Below are positions 36,663-44,772 of a DNA stretch of 64,000 nucleotides, piece after piece. Made by a program: the position numbers and the translations under genes. A model generated the notes under the pieces. The model saw nothing but the letters and a program-made list of their open reading frames with translations, had not been told where the DNA came from and ran no database searches. The stretch's first letter is position 1; each line of letters starts with the position of its first letter. The DNA comes from Pseudoduganella sp. GTDB taxonomy: Bacteria > Pseudomonadota > Gammaproteobacteria > Burkholderiales > Burkholderiaceae_D. The DNA lies in assembly GCA_021323265.1 (NCBI GenBank), contig JAJTCO010000003.1, positions 82,556 through 146,555 on the forward strand. Direction: 5' to 3'.

Positions 36663-36692
36663 GGCCCGCGGCAAAGTCGCGGGCCTTTTTTT
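36663..36692 (+). terminator. Intrinsic terminator facing the plus strand, with no annotated gene before it
   Basis: A perfect 8-bp stem GGCCCGCG / CGCGGGCC with a 7-base loop is followed by seven T on the plus strand, the form of a strong Rho-independent terminator. All neighbouring genes are on the minus strand. The 36465-36662 stretch before it holds no supported ORF, so it may end a small RNA or an antisense transcript. Confidence 0.7.
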
Positions 36693-36713
36693 GCCTGCGC
36701 CGCACGGCTGTGG

Positions 36714-37076
36714 TTAGCGCCCGCCGGTCAGCAATAAGGCGATCGCCTGCTGCACCAGCGGTGCCAGCTCCGGGTCGTGCTCCATGCGCTGTTGCAGGGT
36801 GCAGGTCAGCTCCTGGAAAGCGGCATCGTTCGCCAATTGGGCGCCGAACTGTTGCAGCAGCACCGCCTCCAGGAAGTGGCGGAAGGCCTTGCGGCCGCGC
36901 TCCGGGTCGCTGGGGTCGAGCGCGGCGATGCGGCGCCGCGCTTGTGCCGCTGCGCCGCGCTGCGGCGCATTGCGGCGCGCCGCTGGCGCCGGGCGCGCTG
37001 CGCTCGCGGCCGGACGTGCCGCCACCTGCTGCCGGATCAGAGCGGCGACCTGCTGTAGTTTGCTGATCGGTGACAT
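36714..37076 (-). CDS. Unknown 120-residue protein at the end of the flagellar-type operon
   Basis: The N-terminal 50 residues are Ala/Arg/Gln-rich and probably disordered (SKLQQVAALIRQQVAAR). The C-terminal 70 residues form a helical domain with a recurrent-looking pattern (GRKAFRHFLEAVLLQQFGAQL, then LTCTLQQRMEHDPELAPLVQ). No signal peptide and no recognised family. It starts 28 bases after the TPR gene upstream and is the last gene before the intergenic gap, so it is likely co-transcribed. A chaperone or regulator role is possible but unsupported. Confidence 0.7.
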   Translation of the reverse strand: MSPISKLQQVAALIRQQVAARPAASAARPAPAARRNAPQRGAAAQARRRIAALDPSDPERGRKAFRHFLEAVLLQQFGAQLANDAAFQELTCTLQQRMEHDPELAPLVQQAIALLLTGGR

Positions 37077-37103
37077 GACGCTGGTCCGCGGTGGCCCGGC
37101 AGC

Positions 37104-37670
37104 TTATTCCGGCTGATAGGCGCTGACCGCCAGGTGCTGCTCGCCGGCCGCCGCCGGCGCCTCCGGCGGCGCCAGTTCGGCCTGCGCCGCCTCGATGCGC
37201 CGCAGCACATTCTCCATGTCGCGGTTCAGCGACTGGTTCACCACGTTGCGCGCCATGCCCTCCAGCAGCAGGCGCTTGGCGTCGTCAAATTCATCGCGCA
37301 CCAGGCACAGCATGCCATCGCGGAACAAACGCAGCGGGTGCAGGCTGTCGCTGGCATCGAACGCTTGCCAAGCCAGCGCGGCTTCGGCCACCTGGCCCTG
37401 CGTCAGGTACAGCAGGCCGAGCTGGAAGTGCGCCATCTCCAGCCCCGGGTTGAGCTCCACGGCCCGCCGCAGGGCCGCCAGGCCGGCATCGGCCATGCCG
37501 ATCTGGGCATACTGCGCGCCCAGCAGCAAGTGACATTCGGCATCGCTGCCGTCTTGCGCCAGCGCGTGTTTCAGGCAACTGATCGACGTGTGTAAGTCGC
37601 TGCGGCCGATGGCCGCCAGCGCCAGGTGCTTGAATTCCTGCGCCGTCAAGTTGTTGTAAAAATCCGTCAT
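37104..37670 (-). CDS. Small TPR protein, possible type III secretion chaperone
   Basis: 188 residues with about three to four tetratricopeptide repeats. Typical TPR signatures are HLLLGAQYAQIGMADAGLAAL and LEMAHFQLGLLYLTQGQVAEA; the C-terminus is Ala/Pro-rich. Size and repeat number resemble the SycD/LcrH class of type III secretion chaperones, which bind large hydrophobic substrates, but generic TPR proteins look the same. The gene lies 49 bases after another TPR gene and downstream of the sigma-28-like gene, on the operon strand. Confidence 0.8.
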   Translation of the reverse strand: MTDFYNNLTAQEFKHLALAAIGRSDLHTSISCLKHALAQDGSDAECHLLLGAQYAQIGMADAGLAALRRAVELNPGLEMAHFQLGLLYLTQGQVAEAALAWQAFDASDSLHPLRLFRDGMLCLVRDEFDDAKRLLLEGMARNVVNQSLNRDMENVLRRIEAAQAELAPPEAPAAAGEQHLAVSAYQPE

Positions 37671-37718
37671 CTGCTTTCCTCTCGGTTGGTGGTAATTCGC
37701 GGGCCGCCGGCGCCCGCT

Positions 37719-38855
37719 TCAATGAATGCTGACCCCTGGCGGCGGCGCCGCGGAGTCGAGATCGAGGCCGCGCCCCATACGCAGGGCGAAGCGCTGCAGG
37801 GTGCGCAAGTCATGCACTTCGCCTGCCAGCAGGGCTTGCGCATACAGCGCCGCCGCGCAGGCCGGGTCCAAGCCCAAGGCACGCCGCAGTGCCGCCTGGG
37901 CCGCCGTGCGCTGGCCGGCAATCGCATGCAGCACCGCCAAGCCGCCGTGTCCTTCAGCAAAATTGTGATCGCGCTCGACCGCTTGGGCGAAGCTGGCCTC
38001 GGCGCCGGCATGGTCGCCCGCCAGCAGGCGGCACCAGCCGCGTGCCACCCAGGAACCGGTATGGCCCGGCATCAGGTGCACCGTGTAATCGATCGCGGCA
38101 TTGGCCTCCGCCAGGCGCAATTCCTGCAAGTTCAGGATGGCCAGGCCCAGCCAGACACGGCCGCTGTCCTGGCGCACCAGGCGCGCCTGCTCCAGCAGCT
38201 GGCGCGCCAGCGGCAGCTCGCCGCGCTCCAGGCTCAGCGTGCCGGCGGTGACCAGCGCTGCCAGGTTGTACGGCGACTGCGCCAGCGCCTGCGCCGCCCA
38301 GTCGCCGGCGCGGGCCCGCTGGCCCAGGTCGTAAGCCAGCACCGCGCCCAGCCCCAGCGCGTCGGCGTCGCGCGGTGCCTGCTGCAGGCGCGCCTCCACT
38401 TCCGCCAGCGCTTCTTCCATGCGCCCCAGCTGGTGCAGGCAGCGCGCCTTCACCAGGCGCGCCTGCGGGTCGGCGTCGGCCGCCGTCGGCGCCAGCGCAA
38501 AGCGCTGCAGCGCCGCCTCATGGCGGCCCTGCAGGAACTGGGCATGGGCCGCCAGGAACACCACCTCGGGCGGCGGCGCGGGCAGATTCAGCAAGTCGTC
38601 GAACTCGGCCTCGGCTTCGGCCAGGCGGCGTTGCGCCAGCCGAGTCAGCCCAAGCGCCGTGCGCAGCCGCACATCGCCGGCCGCCGCCACCCGCGCCGCA
38701 TAGTCGGCGGCGGCCGCCGCGCGCGCCACCAGCCCCAGGCTCAAAGCCAGTTCAATCACGTCCGCCAGCAGATGGCGGTTGTCCGGATCTGCCGCCAGGA
38801 AACCTTCCAGGCGTTGCAGCTGCTGTGTCGCGGCGCTGCCGCTTTCAATGGTCAT
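37719..38855 (-). CDS. TPR-repeat protein
   Basis: 378 residues made almost entirely of tandem tetratricopeptide repeats (for example LARQLLEQARLVRQDSGRVW and LVASAL-type helices; GLGAVLAYDLGQRARAGDWA). No signal peptide or membrane segment, so cytoplasmic. It lies 44 bases after the sigma-28-like gene and before a second TPR gene. In type III systems TPR proteins serve as substrate chaperones or scaffolds; here that is an inference from context. Confidence 0.85.
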   Translation of the reverse strand: MTIESGSAATQQLQRLEGFLAADPDNRHLLADVIELALSLGLVARAAAAADYAARVAAAGDVRLRTALGLTRLAQRRLAEAEAEFDDLLNLPAPPPEVVFLAAHAQFLQGRHEAALQRFALAPTAADADPQARLVKARCLHQLGRMEEALAEVEARLQQAPRDADALGLGAVLAYDLGQRARAGDWAAQALAQSPYNLAALVTAGTLSLERGELPLARQLLEQARLVRQDSGRVWLGLAILNLQELRLAEANAAIDYTVHLMPGHTGSWVARGWCRLLAGDHAGAEASFAQAVERDHNFAEGHGGLAVLHAIAGQRTAAQAALRRALGLDPACAAALYAQALLAGEVHDLRTLQRFALRMGRGLDLDSAAPPPGVSIH

Positions 38856-38899
38856 ACGGTCCTCTCATACAAGTTCATTCTCTAACAAAAGCGGCCCTC

Positions 38900-39586
38900 T
38901 CACCAGACCAGATCACTGCGCGCACTGGCATCGAGCGCCAGGCGCAGCCGGGCCAGCGCGCTGCGATGAAGTTGTGACACCCGGCCGCGGCTGAGGTCCA
39001 TGAGTTCCATCACCAGTTCGAACGGCAGCTGGTGCAAGTAGTGGTACTGGATCACCCGCCGCTCGCCGTCCGGCAGCAGGGCCACCGCGCCCTGCACCCG
39101 GCGCTGCAACTGGCGCAGCTCGAGCCCGCTATAGGCATTGTCCGGCACGGCCGGCTCGGCAGCGTCGGCCGCCTCCTCCAGCAGGTAGCCTAGCGCCATG
39201 CCGACCGCGGCCTCGGCCAATTGCGCCAGCACGTCGCCCACCGCCGGCGCCGGGCGCCGCAGCGCCGCGCCGCTGGCCACCCCGTTCAGCACCGCGCCGC
39301 GGATGCGGTGCCCGGCATAGGTACGGAAACTGGCGCCGTGGGCCGGATCGTAGCGCTCCAGCGCCTCCAGCAAGCCGAGCGCGGCCAGTTGCACATAATC
39401 GTCGAACGGCATGCCGTCGTGCATGCGCTGGCCGTACAGGCTGGCCGCCACGATGCGTGCGAACGGCAGGTAGCGCAGCACCAGCGCTTCGCGCGCGGCG
39501 CGCTCGGCACCGCCGCGCCAGCGCCGCCACAGGCGCGCCTCCTCATCCTCCGCTGGGGCGGGGTCCATGCCTTCACGCTCTGCCAT
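38900..39586 (-). CDS. fliA: FliA-like (sigma-28) RNA polymerase sigma factor
   Basis: A protein of about 228 residues with regions sigma-2 (LRYLPFARIVAASLY, FDDYVQLAALGLLEALERYD, ASFRTYAGHRIRGAV) and sigma-4 (LLPDGERRVIQYHYLH, then LMDLSRGRVSQLHRSAL helix-turn-helix). The sigma-3 part is short. ATG 39586 lies just after the fliP stop; a TTG at 39616 inside fliP is less likely. Sigma-28 factors drive late flagellar genes. No late genes are seen here, but the RHS gene has a sigma-28-like promoter. No anti-sigma FlgM is present in the window. Confidence 0.85.
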   Translation of the reverse strand: MAEREGMDPAPAEDEEARLWRRWRGGAERAAREALVLRYLPFARIVAASLYGQRMHDGMPFDDYVQLAALGLLEALERYDPAHGASFRTYAGHRIRGAVLNGVASGAALRRPAPAVGDVLAQLAEAAVGMALGYLLEEAADAAEPAVPDNAYSGLELRQLQRRVQGAVALLPDGERRVIQYHYLHQLPFELVMELMDLSRGRVSQLHRSALARLRLALDASARSDLVW

Positions 39587-39599
39587 GCCCGCACCGCCG

Positions 39600-40349
39600 T
39601 CAGTGGAAGGTGCCAAGCAAGGCCTTGACCACTAGGCTCCAGCCGTCGATCAGGACAAACATCAGGATCTTGACCGGCAGCGCTACCGTCACCGGCGGCA
39701 CCATCATCATGCCCAGCGCCATCAGCAGCGTCGACACCAGCAGGTCGATCAGCAGGAATGGCAGCAGCACCACGAAGCCGATCTGGAACGCTGCCCGCAG
39801 TTCGGACAGCATGAAGGCCGGAATCAGCTCGGCCATTCCGACCTCGTCGGCGCTGGCCGGCATCGGTTTCTTGGACAACTCGACCATCAGCGCCATATCG
39901 CTCTCGCGCGTCTGGCGCACCATGAAGTCGCGCAGCGGCTGGCTGCCGCGCTCCAGCGCCTGGCTGGTGCTCAGCTTGCCGGCCATATACGGCTGGAAAG
40001 CCGCGCGATTGACTTGCTCCAGCACCGGCGCCATGGTGAACAGGGTCAGGAAGAGCGCCAGGCTCACCAGCACCGTGTTGGGCGGCGTTTCCTGCGTGCC
40101 CAGGGCATGCCGCAGCATCGACAGCACCACAATGATACGGATGAAGGCGGTCATCGACACCAGGATGGCCGGCGCCAGGCTCAGCACCGTGAGCCCGAGG
40201 ATGATGCGCAACGCCGACTGGCTGGCGGCCGCGCCGCCCAGGTCGATGCTGAGTGCAGCCGGCGCGGCCGCCAGCACCGCGCCTGGCCAGGCGGCCAGCG
40301 CGCTCAGCAGCGCCAGCAGCAGGACGCCAAACAGGCGGCGCGGACTCAT
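39600..40349 (-). CDS. fliP: Flagellar-type export gate protein FliP
   Basis: 249 residues from ATG 40349, which overlaps the fliO stop (ATGA) and has GAGGAG five bases upstream. There is a cleavable N-terminal signal (LLLALLSALAAWPGAVLA). The FliP signatures follow: SLAPAILVSMTAFIRIIVVL, HALGTQETPPNTVLVSLA, and FLLIDLLVSTLLMALGMMM with LPVKILMFVLIDGW near the end. FliP forms the core of the FliPQR gate. The downstream gene is the sigma-28-like factor instead of fliQ. Confidence 0.96.
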   Translation of the reverse strand: MSPRRLFGVLLLALLSALAAWPGAVLAAAPAALSIDLGGAAASQSALRIILGLTVLSLAPAILVSMTAFIRIIVVLSMLRHALGTQETPPNTVLVSLALFLTLFTMAPVLEQVNRAAFQPYMAGKLSTSQALERGSQPLRDFMVRQTRESDMALMVELSKKPMPASADEVGMAELIPAFMLSELRAAFQIGFVVLLPFLLIDLLVSTLLMALGMMMVPPVTVALPVKILMFVLIDGWSLVVKALLGTFH

Positions 40350-40693
40350 GGGCACTCCTCATCGCGCAACAGGCGCAGCCCGCCCTCGCTCTCGGCCAGC
40401 AGCAGCTGGCGGCCGCGGTAATGCACGGTGTACAGGGCCGATTTCTGGCTCAGCCGGAGCGTATCGACCCGCTCCAGCACGCGTCGGCCCGGCGCGGCGC
40501 GCCCCAGGCCGGCGCGCTTGGCGCCGTAGACCAGGACGCCGGCCGCCACACAGGCCACGACAAGGGCGCCCAGCGCACGCCCCAGCAGGCCGTCCTCGGG
40601 GGCGGCCGCCGGCTTGTATGGCGGCGGCGTTCCCGCTGCCTGCGCTGCCGGCGCCAGCGCCAGCGCGCAGCACAGCAGGACGGCGGCTTTCAT
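40346..40693 (-). CDS. fliO: FliO-family flagellar assembly protein
   Basis: 115 residues: signal-like N-terminus (LLCCALALAPAAQA), a single transmembrane helix (ALGALVVACVAAGVLVYG) and a small cytoplasmic domain ending in ALYTVHYRGRQLLLAES. FliO helps FliP assemble. The sequence is weakly conserved in all flagella, so the call relies on topology and on position between fliN and fliP, with ATGA overlaps on both sides. Confidence 0.85.
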   Translation of the reverse strand: MKAAVLLCCALALAPAAQAAGTPPPYKPAAAPEDGLLGRALGALVVACVAAGVLVYGAKRAGLGRAAPGRRVLERVDTLRLSQKSALYTVHYRGRQLLLAESEGGLRLLRDEECP

Positions 40694-41031
40694 CGCGCTT
40701 CCCCTTGCGGCAAATCGGTGATGCGCACGCCGAAGTGATCGTCCACTGCCACCAGTTGGCCGCGCGCCACGACCAGGCCGTCCAGCAGGATGTCCAGCGG
40801 GGCATCCACCAGGCTGTCAAGGCGCAGCACTTGCTCGGCCCGCAGTGCCATCAGCTCGCCAATGGTGAGGCTCGCCTCACCCACCACCACGGTCAGCTTG
40901 GTGCGCACGCTTTGCACCAGCTCCAGGTTGCCGCGCACGATGCTCTCGCCCAGCGTGGCGGCAGCCGGCAGCGCCGACAGTTCAATAATTTGCGGACTCG
41001 CCTGTTCCGCTTCCTTACGCTTGTTCTGCAT
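40690..41031 (-). CDS. fliN: FliN-type switch / C-ring protein
   Basis: 113 residues with a C-terminal SpoA domain (TKLTVVVGEASLTIGELMAL, LVVARGQLVAVDDHFGVRI), the fold shared by FliN and SctQ-C. FliN forms the lower C-ring and receives the ATPase complex through FliH. AGGAG stands seven bases before the ATG. Length is standard for FliN. Confidence 0.92.
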   Translation of the reverse strand: MQNKRKEAEQASPQIIELSALPAAATLGESIVRGNLELVQSVRTKLTVVVGEASLTIGELMALRAEQVLRLDSLVDAPLDILLDGLVVARGQLVAVDDHFGVRITDLPQGEAR

Positions 41032-41040
41032 TTGCTTCTC

Positions 41041-41766
41041 CTATTGCTTCACTTTCGTCATCGCCAGCGCACGTCTGCCCTCAGACACTCCGAGATGGCC
41101 GTGCCCGACCAGTGCGCCCTGCACCACGCGCAAACCGAGTGGCTGCGTCAGCGGCGCCGCCAGCGGGATGACATCACCCGGCGCCAGCAGGCGCAGGTGC
41201 CCCAAGGTCAACTCCACGCTGCCCACCTCGGCCTGTAGCCGCACCGGTGTCGCATGCAAGGCCCGCGCCAGCGGCACCACCGGCTTGCCGCTGGGCGCGC
41301 GGCGCGCAGCGGCGGCGCGCCCAGCGGCCGGCAGCAGCAGCCGCAGCGTCGCCGCCTCCAGCTGGACGGTCAGCAGCGCGACGCCGCTGCCCGGCCGAAA
41401 AGCTGCGCGCACCAGGTCAGGGTCGGCTTCCGTCGCGGCCGCCGGCAGCAGGGCCGCCAGCAGCGCATCCTGCGCCTGCGCCACGATGCGAGTGGCCAGC
41501 GGCACCAGCGGCGCGGCCTGGCACTGGAACAGGTGGCGCGCCAGGGCCGCGTCCCAGCCCGCCGAGCGGCTATAGCAGCCGCCCGCGGTGGCTTGCCAGG
41601 GCAGGCCGCGCACGGCGGCCGCCAGTTCCACCGCTGGCGCGCAGGACAGCGCCTGGTCCGGCAAGGCGCCCCAGGCGCTCTGCCACTGGCGCAGCGCAGC
41701 GGCGGCGCGCTCGCGCAGCGCCGTCAGCTCGGACCCGCGCCACAGGATGTAGTCGCGCGCCTCCAT
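41041..41766 (-). CDS. fliM: Divergent, shortened FliM/SctQ-like C-ring protein
   Basis: 241 residues compared with about 330 for a normal FliM. The C-terminal third has a SpoA-like domain (VGSVELTLGHLRLLAPGDVI, RVVQGALVGHGHLGVSE). The N-terminus reads MEARDYILWRGSELTAL and lacks the LSQxEIDALL motif that binds CheY-P, and the middle domain lacks the usual GGxG region. The gene order flgE-fliM-fliN and a TGATG coupling to flgE support the call. It looks more like an injectisome SctQ than a chemotactic switch protein. Confidence 0.75.
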   Translation of the reverse strand: MEARDYILWRGSELTALRERAAAALRQWQSAWGALPDQALSCAPAVELAAAVRGLPWQATAGGCYSRSAGWDAALARHLFQCQAAPLVPLATRIVAQAQDALLAALLPAAATEADPDLVRAAFRPGSGVALLTVQLEAATLRLLLPAAGRAAAARRAPSGKPVVPLARALHATPVRLQAEVGSVELTLGHLRLLAPGDVIPLAAPLTQPLGLRVVQGALVGHGHLGVSEGRRALAMTKVKQ

Positions 41767-42974
41767 CAGCGGCGGCCCATGTCGTACAACTTTTGCAGCA
41801 TCTCATTGGCCGAACTGATGACCTGGGAAGCGCCCTGGAAGCTGCGCTGGTACAGGATCAAGTCGGTGAATTCCTGCGTCAGGTTGACGTTGGACTTCTC
41901 GATCGACTTCGTGATCAAGGTGCCGAACGACTCGCCGGCAGCGCCGTAGCTGACGTCGTGCAGCCCGCTGCTCTGGAACAGGCTGCCCCCCACCTGGCGC
42001 AACTCCGCGGTGTGCTCGAAGCGCGCCAGCGCCAGTTGGAACGGCTGGCTCGTCTCGCGGTTGGCATAAGTCAGCACCACGCGGCCGTCGGCATCGAAGG
42101 CTTTGCCGACCAGCTCGCCCGGCGCAAAGCCATCGTTGGCGCGCACCGAGAAGGCCGATGTCGGTTCACCGCTGCCACTGCTGCGCGCGCGCAGCTGGTC
42201 GAGCGCCAGCGTGAGCTGCATCGGCTCGCTGCCCGGCGGCGCATAGTGCAGCTGCAGCTCCGGCAACAGGGCCTGGCCTTGGGCATCGAACTGCACCTGC
42301 AAGCCGCCCACCACGGTGGTACTGCCATCCTTGACTTCCAGGTCGAAAGCGCTCCCGCTGCCCGGCGCACTGGCCGACTTGGTGAACTTCAGCGTCAATC
42401 GGTGGGCGCCGCCGGCGCTGTCGTATACCGTGACGGTGGCGGGCGGGATCACGCTACTGCTGGTGGAAGACGCATCCAGGAAAGAGTTGGCCTGAAAACT
42501 CAGCTTGCTGGTGGCCAGACCCGGCTTCAGCAAGGCTCTACTGATATCCACGCTGCGCAGGCCGCCCCCTGGGTCCAGCGCCAGCACGCGCTTGCCCGGA
42601 TCCAGGCGGCTCACCAGGATATTGTCCGCATCGAAGGCGAACTGGCCGTCGCGGGTGTAGTACAGGTGGCCCTGCGCATCCTGCAGCACGAAGAAGCTGC
42701 CGCCATTGATTTGCAGGTCGAGCTCATTACCGGTGACCACCGTATCGCCGGCGCTATAGTTGACGCTCGAACGCGGCAGCGCGACCCCGCTGCCGCGTGC
42801 ATTGCCGGTCGCCTGGCCATTCTGGTTGCTGCCCTGCGAAAACAGGTCGACAAATTGCAGCTTGCTGCCCTTGAACCCCACCGTATTGGAGTTCGAAACG
42901 TTGTTGGACAGGCTGCGTAGCGCTTCCGCACTGGCATTCAACGCGCTCATACCGATGTAAATCGAATCAAACAT
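41766..42974 (-). CDS. flgE: Hook protein FlgE
   Basis: 402 residues, usual hook length. The N-terminal rod/hook signature (MSALNASAEALRSLSNNVSN, NTVGFKGSKLQFVDLF) and the C-terminal one (GTLITKSIEKSNVNLTQEF, QRSFQGASQVISSANEML) flank FlgE-D and D2-like domains. The hook is exported and polymerises outside the cell. AAGGAG precedes the ATG. A true hook gene shows that the device extends beyond the outer membrane. Confidence 0.95.
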   Translation of the reverse strand: MFDSIYIGMSALNASAEALRSLSNNVSNSNTVGFKGSKLQFVDLFSQGSNQNGQATGNARGSGVALPRSSVNYSAGDTVVTGNELDLQINGGSFFVLQDAQGHLYYTRDGQFAFDADNILVSRLDPGKRVLALDPGGGLRSVDISRALLKPGLATSKLSFQANSFLDASSTSSSVIPPATVTVYDSAGGAHRLTLKFTKSASAPGSGSAFDLEVKDGSTTVVGGLQVQFDAQGQALLPELQLHYAPPGSEPMQLTLALDQLRARSSGSGEPTSAFSVRANDGFAPGELVGKAFDADGRVVLTYANRETSQPFQLALARFEHTAELRQVGGSLFQSSGLHDVSYGAAGESFGTLITKSIEKSNVNLTQEFTDLILYQRSFQGASQVISSANEMLQKLYDMGRR

Positions 42975-42983
42975 GACTGCTCC

Positions 42984-43394
42984 TTAATTTTTCACGACCA
43001 CGATACGATCCAATGTCACCCCGCGCACCGTGCCGCCGCCACTGGCCGCCAGGGTGATATCCATCTGCGGCACGCCGCTGTCGAAGGCAATGCTGGCCAC
43101 GCGCCCGCTCACTTGTTGACCCTCGTTCAGGAAGTCCACATTGCGGTTCAACAGGCCGATGGTCTGCGCGCGTGCCTGCACCGACAGTAGCGCCTGCAAG
43201 CTTTCATTGCTTTGCTGCGCCTGCGCCAGGGCCGAGAACTGCGCCATCTGGGCCACGAACTGCTGGTTGTCCATCGGCTTCAGCGGATCCTGATACTGCA
43301 GCTGGGCCAGCATCAGCTTCATGAATTCCTCCTGCCCCAGGCCATTGCCGGGCTGCGTCCCGGCCGACGTGATACCGCTACTGCTTAGCGCCAT
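42984..43394 (-). CDS. flgD: Hook-cap protein FlgD (short form)
   Basis: 136 residues. The N-terminal export and cap part has the classical GQEEFMKLMLAQLQYQDPLKP and NQQFVAQMAQFSAL stretches. The C-terminal part is a small tudor-like fold (VSGRVASIAFDSGVPQMDI), and the larger FnIII/Ig domain of long FlgD versions is missing. It overlaps the end of fliK by ten bases and precedes flgE, the normal arrangement. Confidence 0.94.
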   Translation of the reverse strand: MALSSSGITSAGTQPGNGLGQEEFMKLMLAQLQYQDPLKPMDNQQFVAQMAQFSALAQAQQSNESLQALLSVQARAQTIGLLNRNVDFLNEGQQVSGRVASIAFDSGVPQMDITLAASGGGTVRGVTLDRIVVVKN

Positions 43395-44314
43395 TGCCGT
43401 TTCTCCTGTTCCATTTCATTATTTCCATGCCAGCCAGCCCTGCTTTCCTGCCCGGCCAATGTGTAGGCGGCGGCACCGTTGACCACCGCGCCTTTCAGGC
43501 GCAAGCCGCCGCTGGCCAGGTCGGCCATCAGCCGTTGCACCAGCGCTTGCGCCTGGTGCGGCGTGAGTGCTGCGTCGCGGACCCATACACTCACCGCCTC
43601 GCCTTGCTGCGCCACATGCAGGTGCTGGCGCGCCCACGGTTGGCGGCTGGCATCTTCGCGGCGCGCATCCTGCAGCGGCGCCCGGTTCGGCTGGCGCAGC
43701 CCCGGGGCCGCCAGGCGCTGGGCGGCCGGCACCGGGCCAGGCCAGGCCGCCGCAGTGGCAACCGCACTGCCCGCGCCGCGCCCGGCCTGCGGCCAAGCCG
43801 GCACGGCGTTGGCGGCGCCGCCCGCCGGCGCCGGCGCCGGCGGCACCGGCGGCGCCAGCGCGGCGCCCGCCGCCCAGGCCGGGCGCGGGCCGGCGCGCGC
43901 CGCCATCCCGCCACGCTGGCTCAACGTCGGTGCCGGCATGGCCGGCGGTAGCGGCTCGGGCCCGGATCGGGGCCCTGGCCCGGACGCGGGTGGCGCGTCC
44001 GGGCCCGCCGCGTCCGCCTTGCCGGGGCCGGCGGCCGGGCGGCCCGCCGCCGGCCCCGCCGCCGCGGGCACGCCCGGCGCGACGGCCTGGCCCAGCGCCG
44101 GGCGGTCGGCGGCGGCCGCCGCCATCGGCGCCGACTGGCCCGGCGCGCTGGCCGGCCGCAGCGGTGCGGCGGCCTCGCCGCCCCGTCCCAGATCATTCAT
44201 CAAGGCCAGTTCCAGCTGCCTCAACCAGGCCTGGTGCTGGGCCGCACTGGCGGCGGCCGCACCTTCGCCCAGCAGGTCCGGCATGCGTTCCGGGCCCGCG
44301 CCAATTCTTGTCAT
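43385..44314 (-). CDS. fliK: Hook-length control protein FliK
   Basis: 309 residues from ATG 44314, which overlaps the fliJ stop and has GGAGG four bases upstream. The middle is extremely Ala/Pro/Gly-rich and probably extended, as expected of a molecular ruler. The C-terminal 90 residues carry a hook-length-control domain (VSVWVRDAALTPHQAQALV, SGGLRLKGAVVNGAAAYTL) that switches FlhB specificity. The position between fliJ and flgD agrees. Confidence 0.85.
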   Translation of the reverse strand: MTRIGAGPERMPDLLGEGAAAASAAQHQAWLRQLELALMNDLGRGGEAAAPLRPASAPGQSAPMAAAAADRPALGQAVAPGVPAAAGPAAGRPAAGPGKADAAGPDAPPASGPGPRSGPEPLPPAMPAPTLSQRGGMAARAGPRPAWAAGAALAPPVPPAPAPAGGAANAVPAWPQAGRGAGSAVATAAAWPGPVPAAQRLAAPGLRQPNRAPLQDARREDASRQPWARQHLHVAQQGEAVSVWVRDAALTPHQAQALVQRLMADLASGGLRLKGAVVNGAAAYTLAGQESRAGWHGNNEMEQEKRQWR

Positions 44315-44772
44315 GCTTGCTTCCTCCAATGTGATCTCTGCAGCCAGAGGTCATCCGCCGCCCGATAACCGGCCTCCGCCACGGCACGTTCATGGCCACG
44401 CAGCGCTTCGCGGCGGTGCCGCCCCAGCTGGTCGGCCAGGCCGCGCAAGGTGCGCGCCTGCTCCAGCACCTGCGCGCGGCGCTGGCGCAGCCGCTCTAGC
44501 TGCGCCTGCAGCGCATCGATGCGCTGCGCCAGCTGCTCCAGAAAGGCGTGCGTCAGTCGCTGCAGCTCGAGGTTCAGTTGACCTTGCTGCAACTGGCGCG
44601 CCCAGTCGCCGCGCACCTGCTGCACCTGCTGCTGCAAAGCGCCCAGGCGCTGGCCGGCCGCCGTCTCGGCCTGGTTCAACTCGCCCAGCGCCAGCATGGC
44701 GTCCTGCAAGTCCCAGTCGCATTTGCGCTGCACCGGTTCCAGCACATACTGAAAGCCGCGCCGCTCAGCCAT
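44311..44772 (-). CDS. fliJ: FliJ-type export chaperone / ATPase stalk protein
   Basis: 153 residues forming a long Gln/Leu/Arg-rich coiled coil (RLGALQQQVQQVRGDW, LNLELQRLTHAFLEQL). FliJ binds the FliI hexamer and FlhA. Sequence conservation is low in the family, so the call rests on coiled-coil form, length and position between fliI and fliK with overlaps on both sides. Confidence 0.85.
   Translation of the reverse strand: MAERRGFQYVLEPVQRKCDWDLQDAMLALGELNQAETAAGQRLGALQQQVQQVRGDWARQLQQGQLNLELQRLTHAFLEQLAQRIDALQAQLERLRQRRAQVLEQARTLRGLADQLGRHRREALRGHERAVAEAGYRAADDLWLQRSHWRKQA

Noticed and set aside
36663..36692. Terminator of the minus-strand flagellar-type operon
   Set aside because: The T-run is on the plus-strand side. 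Read on the minus strand, the stem is preceded by A and followed by CGAAAACC, so it is not an intrinsic terminator in that direction.
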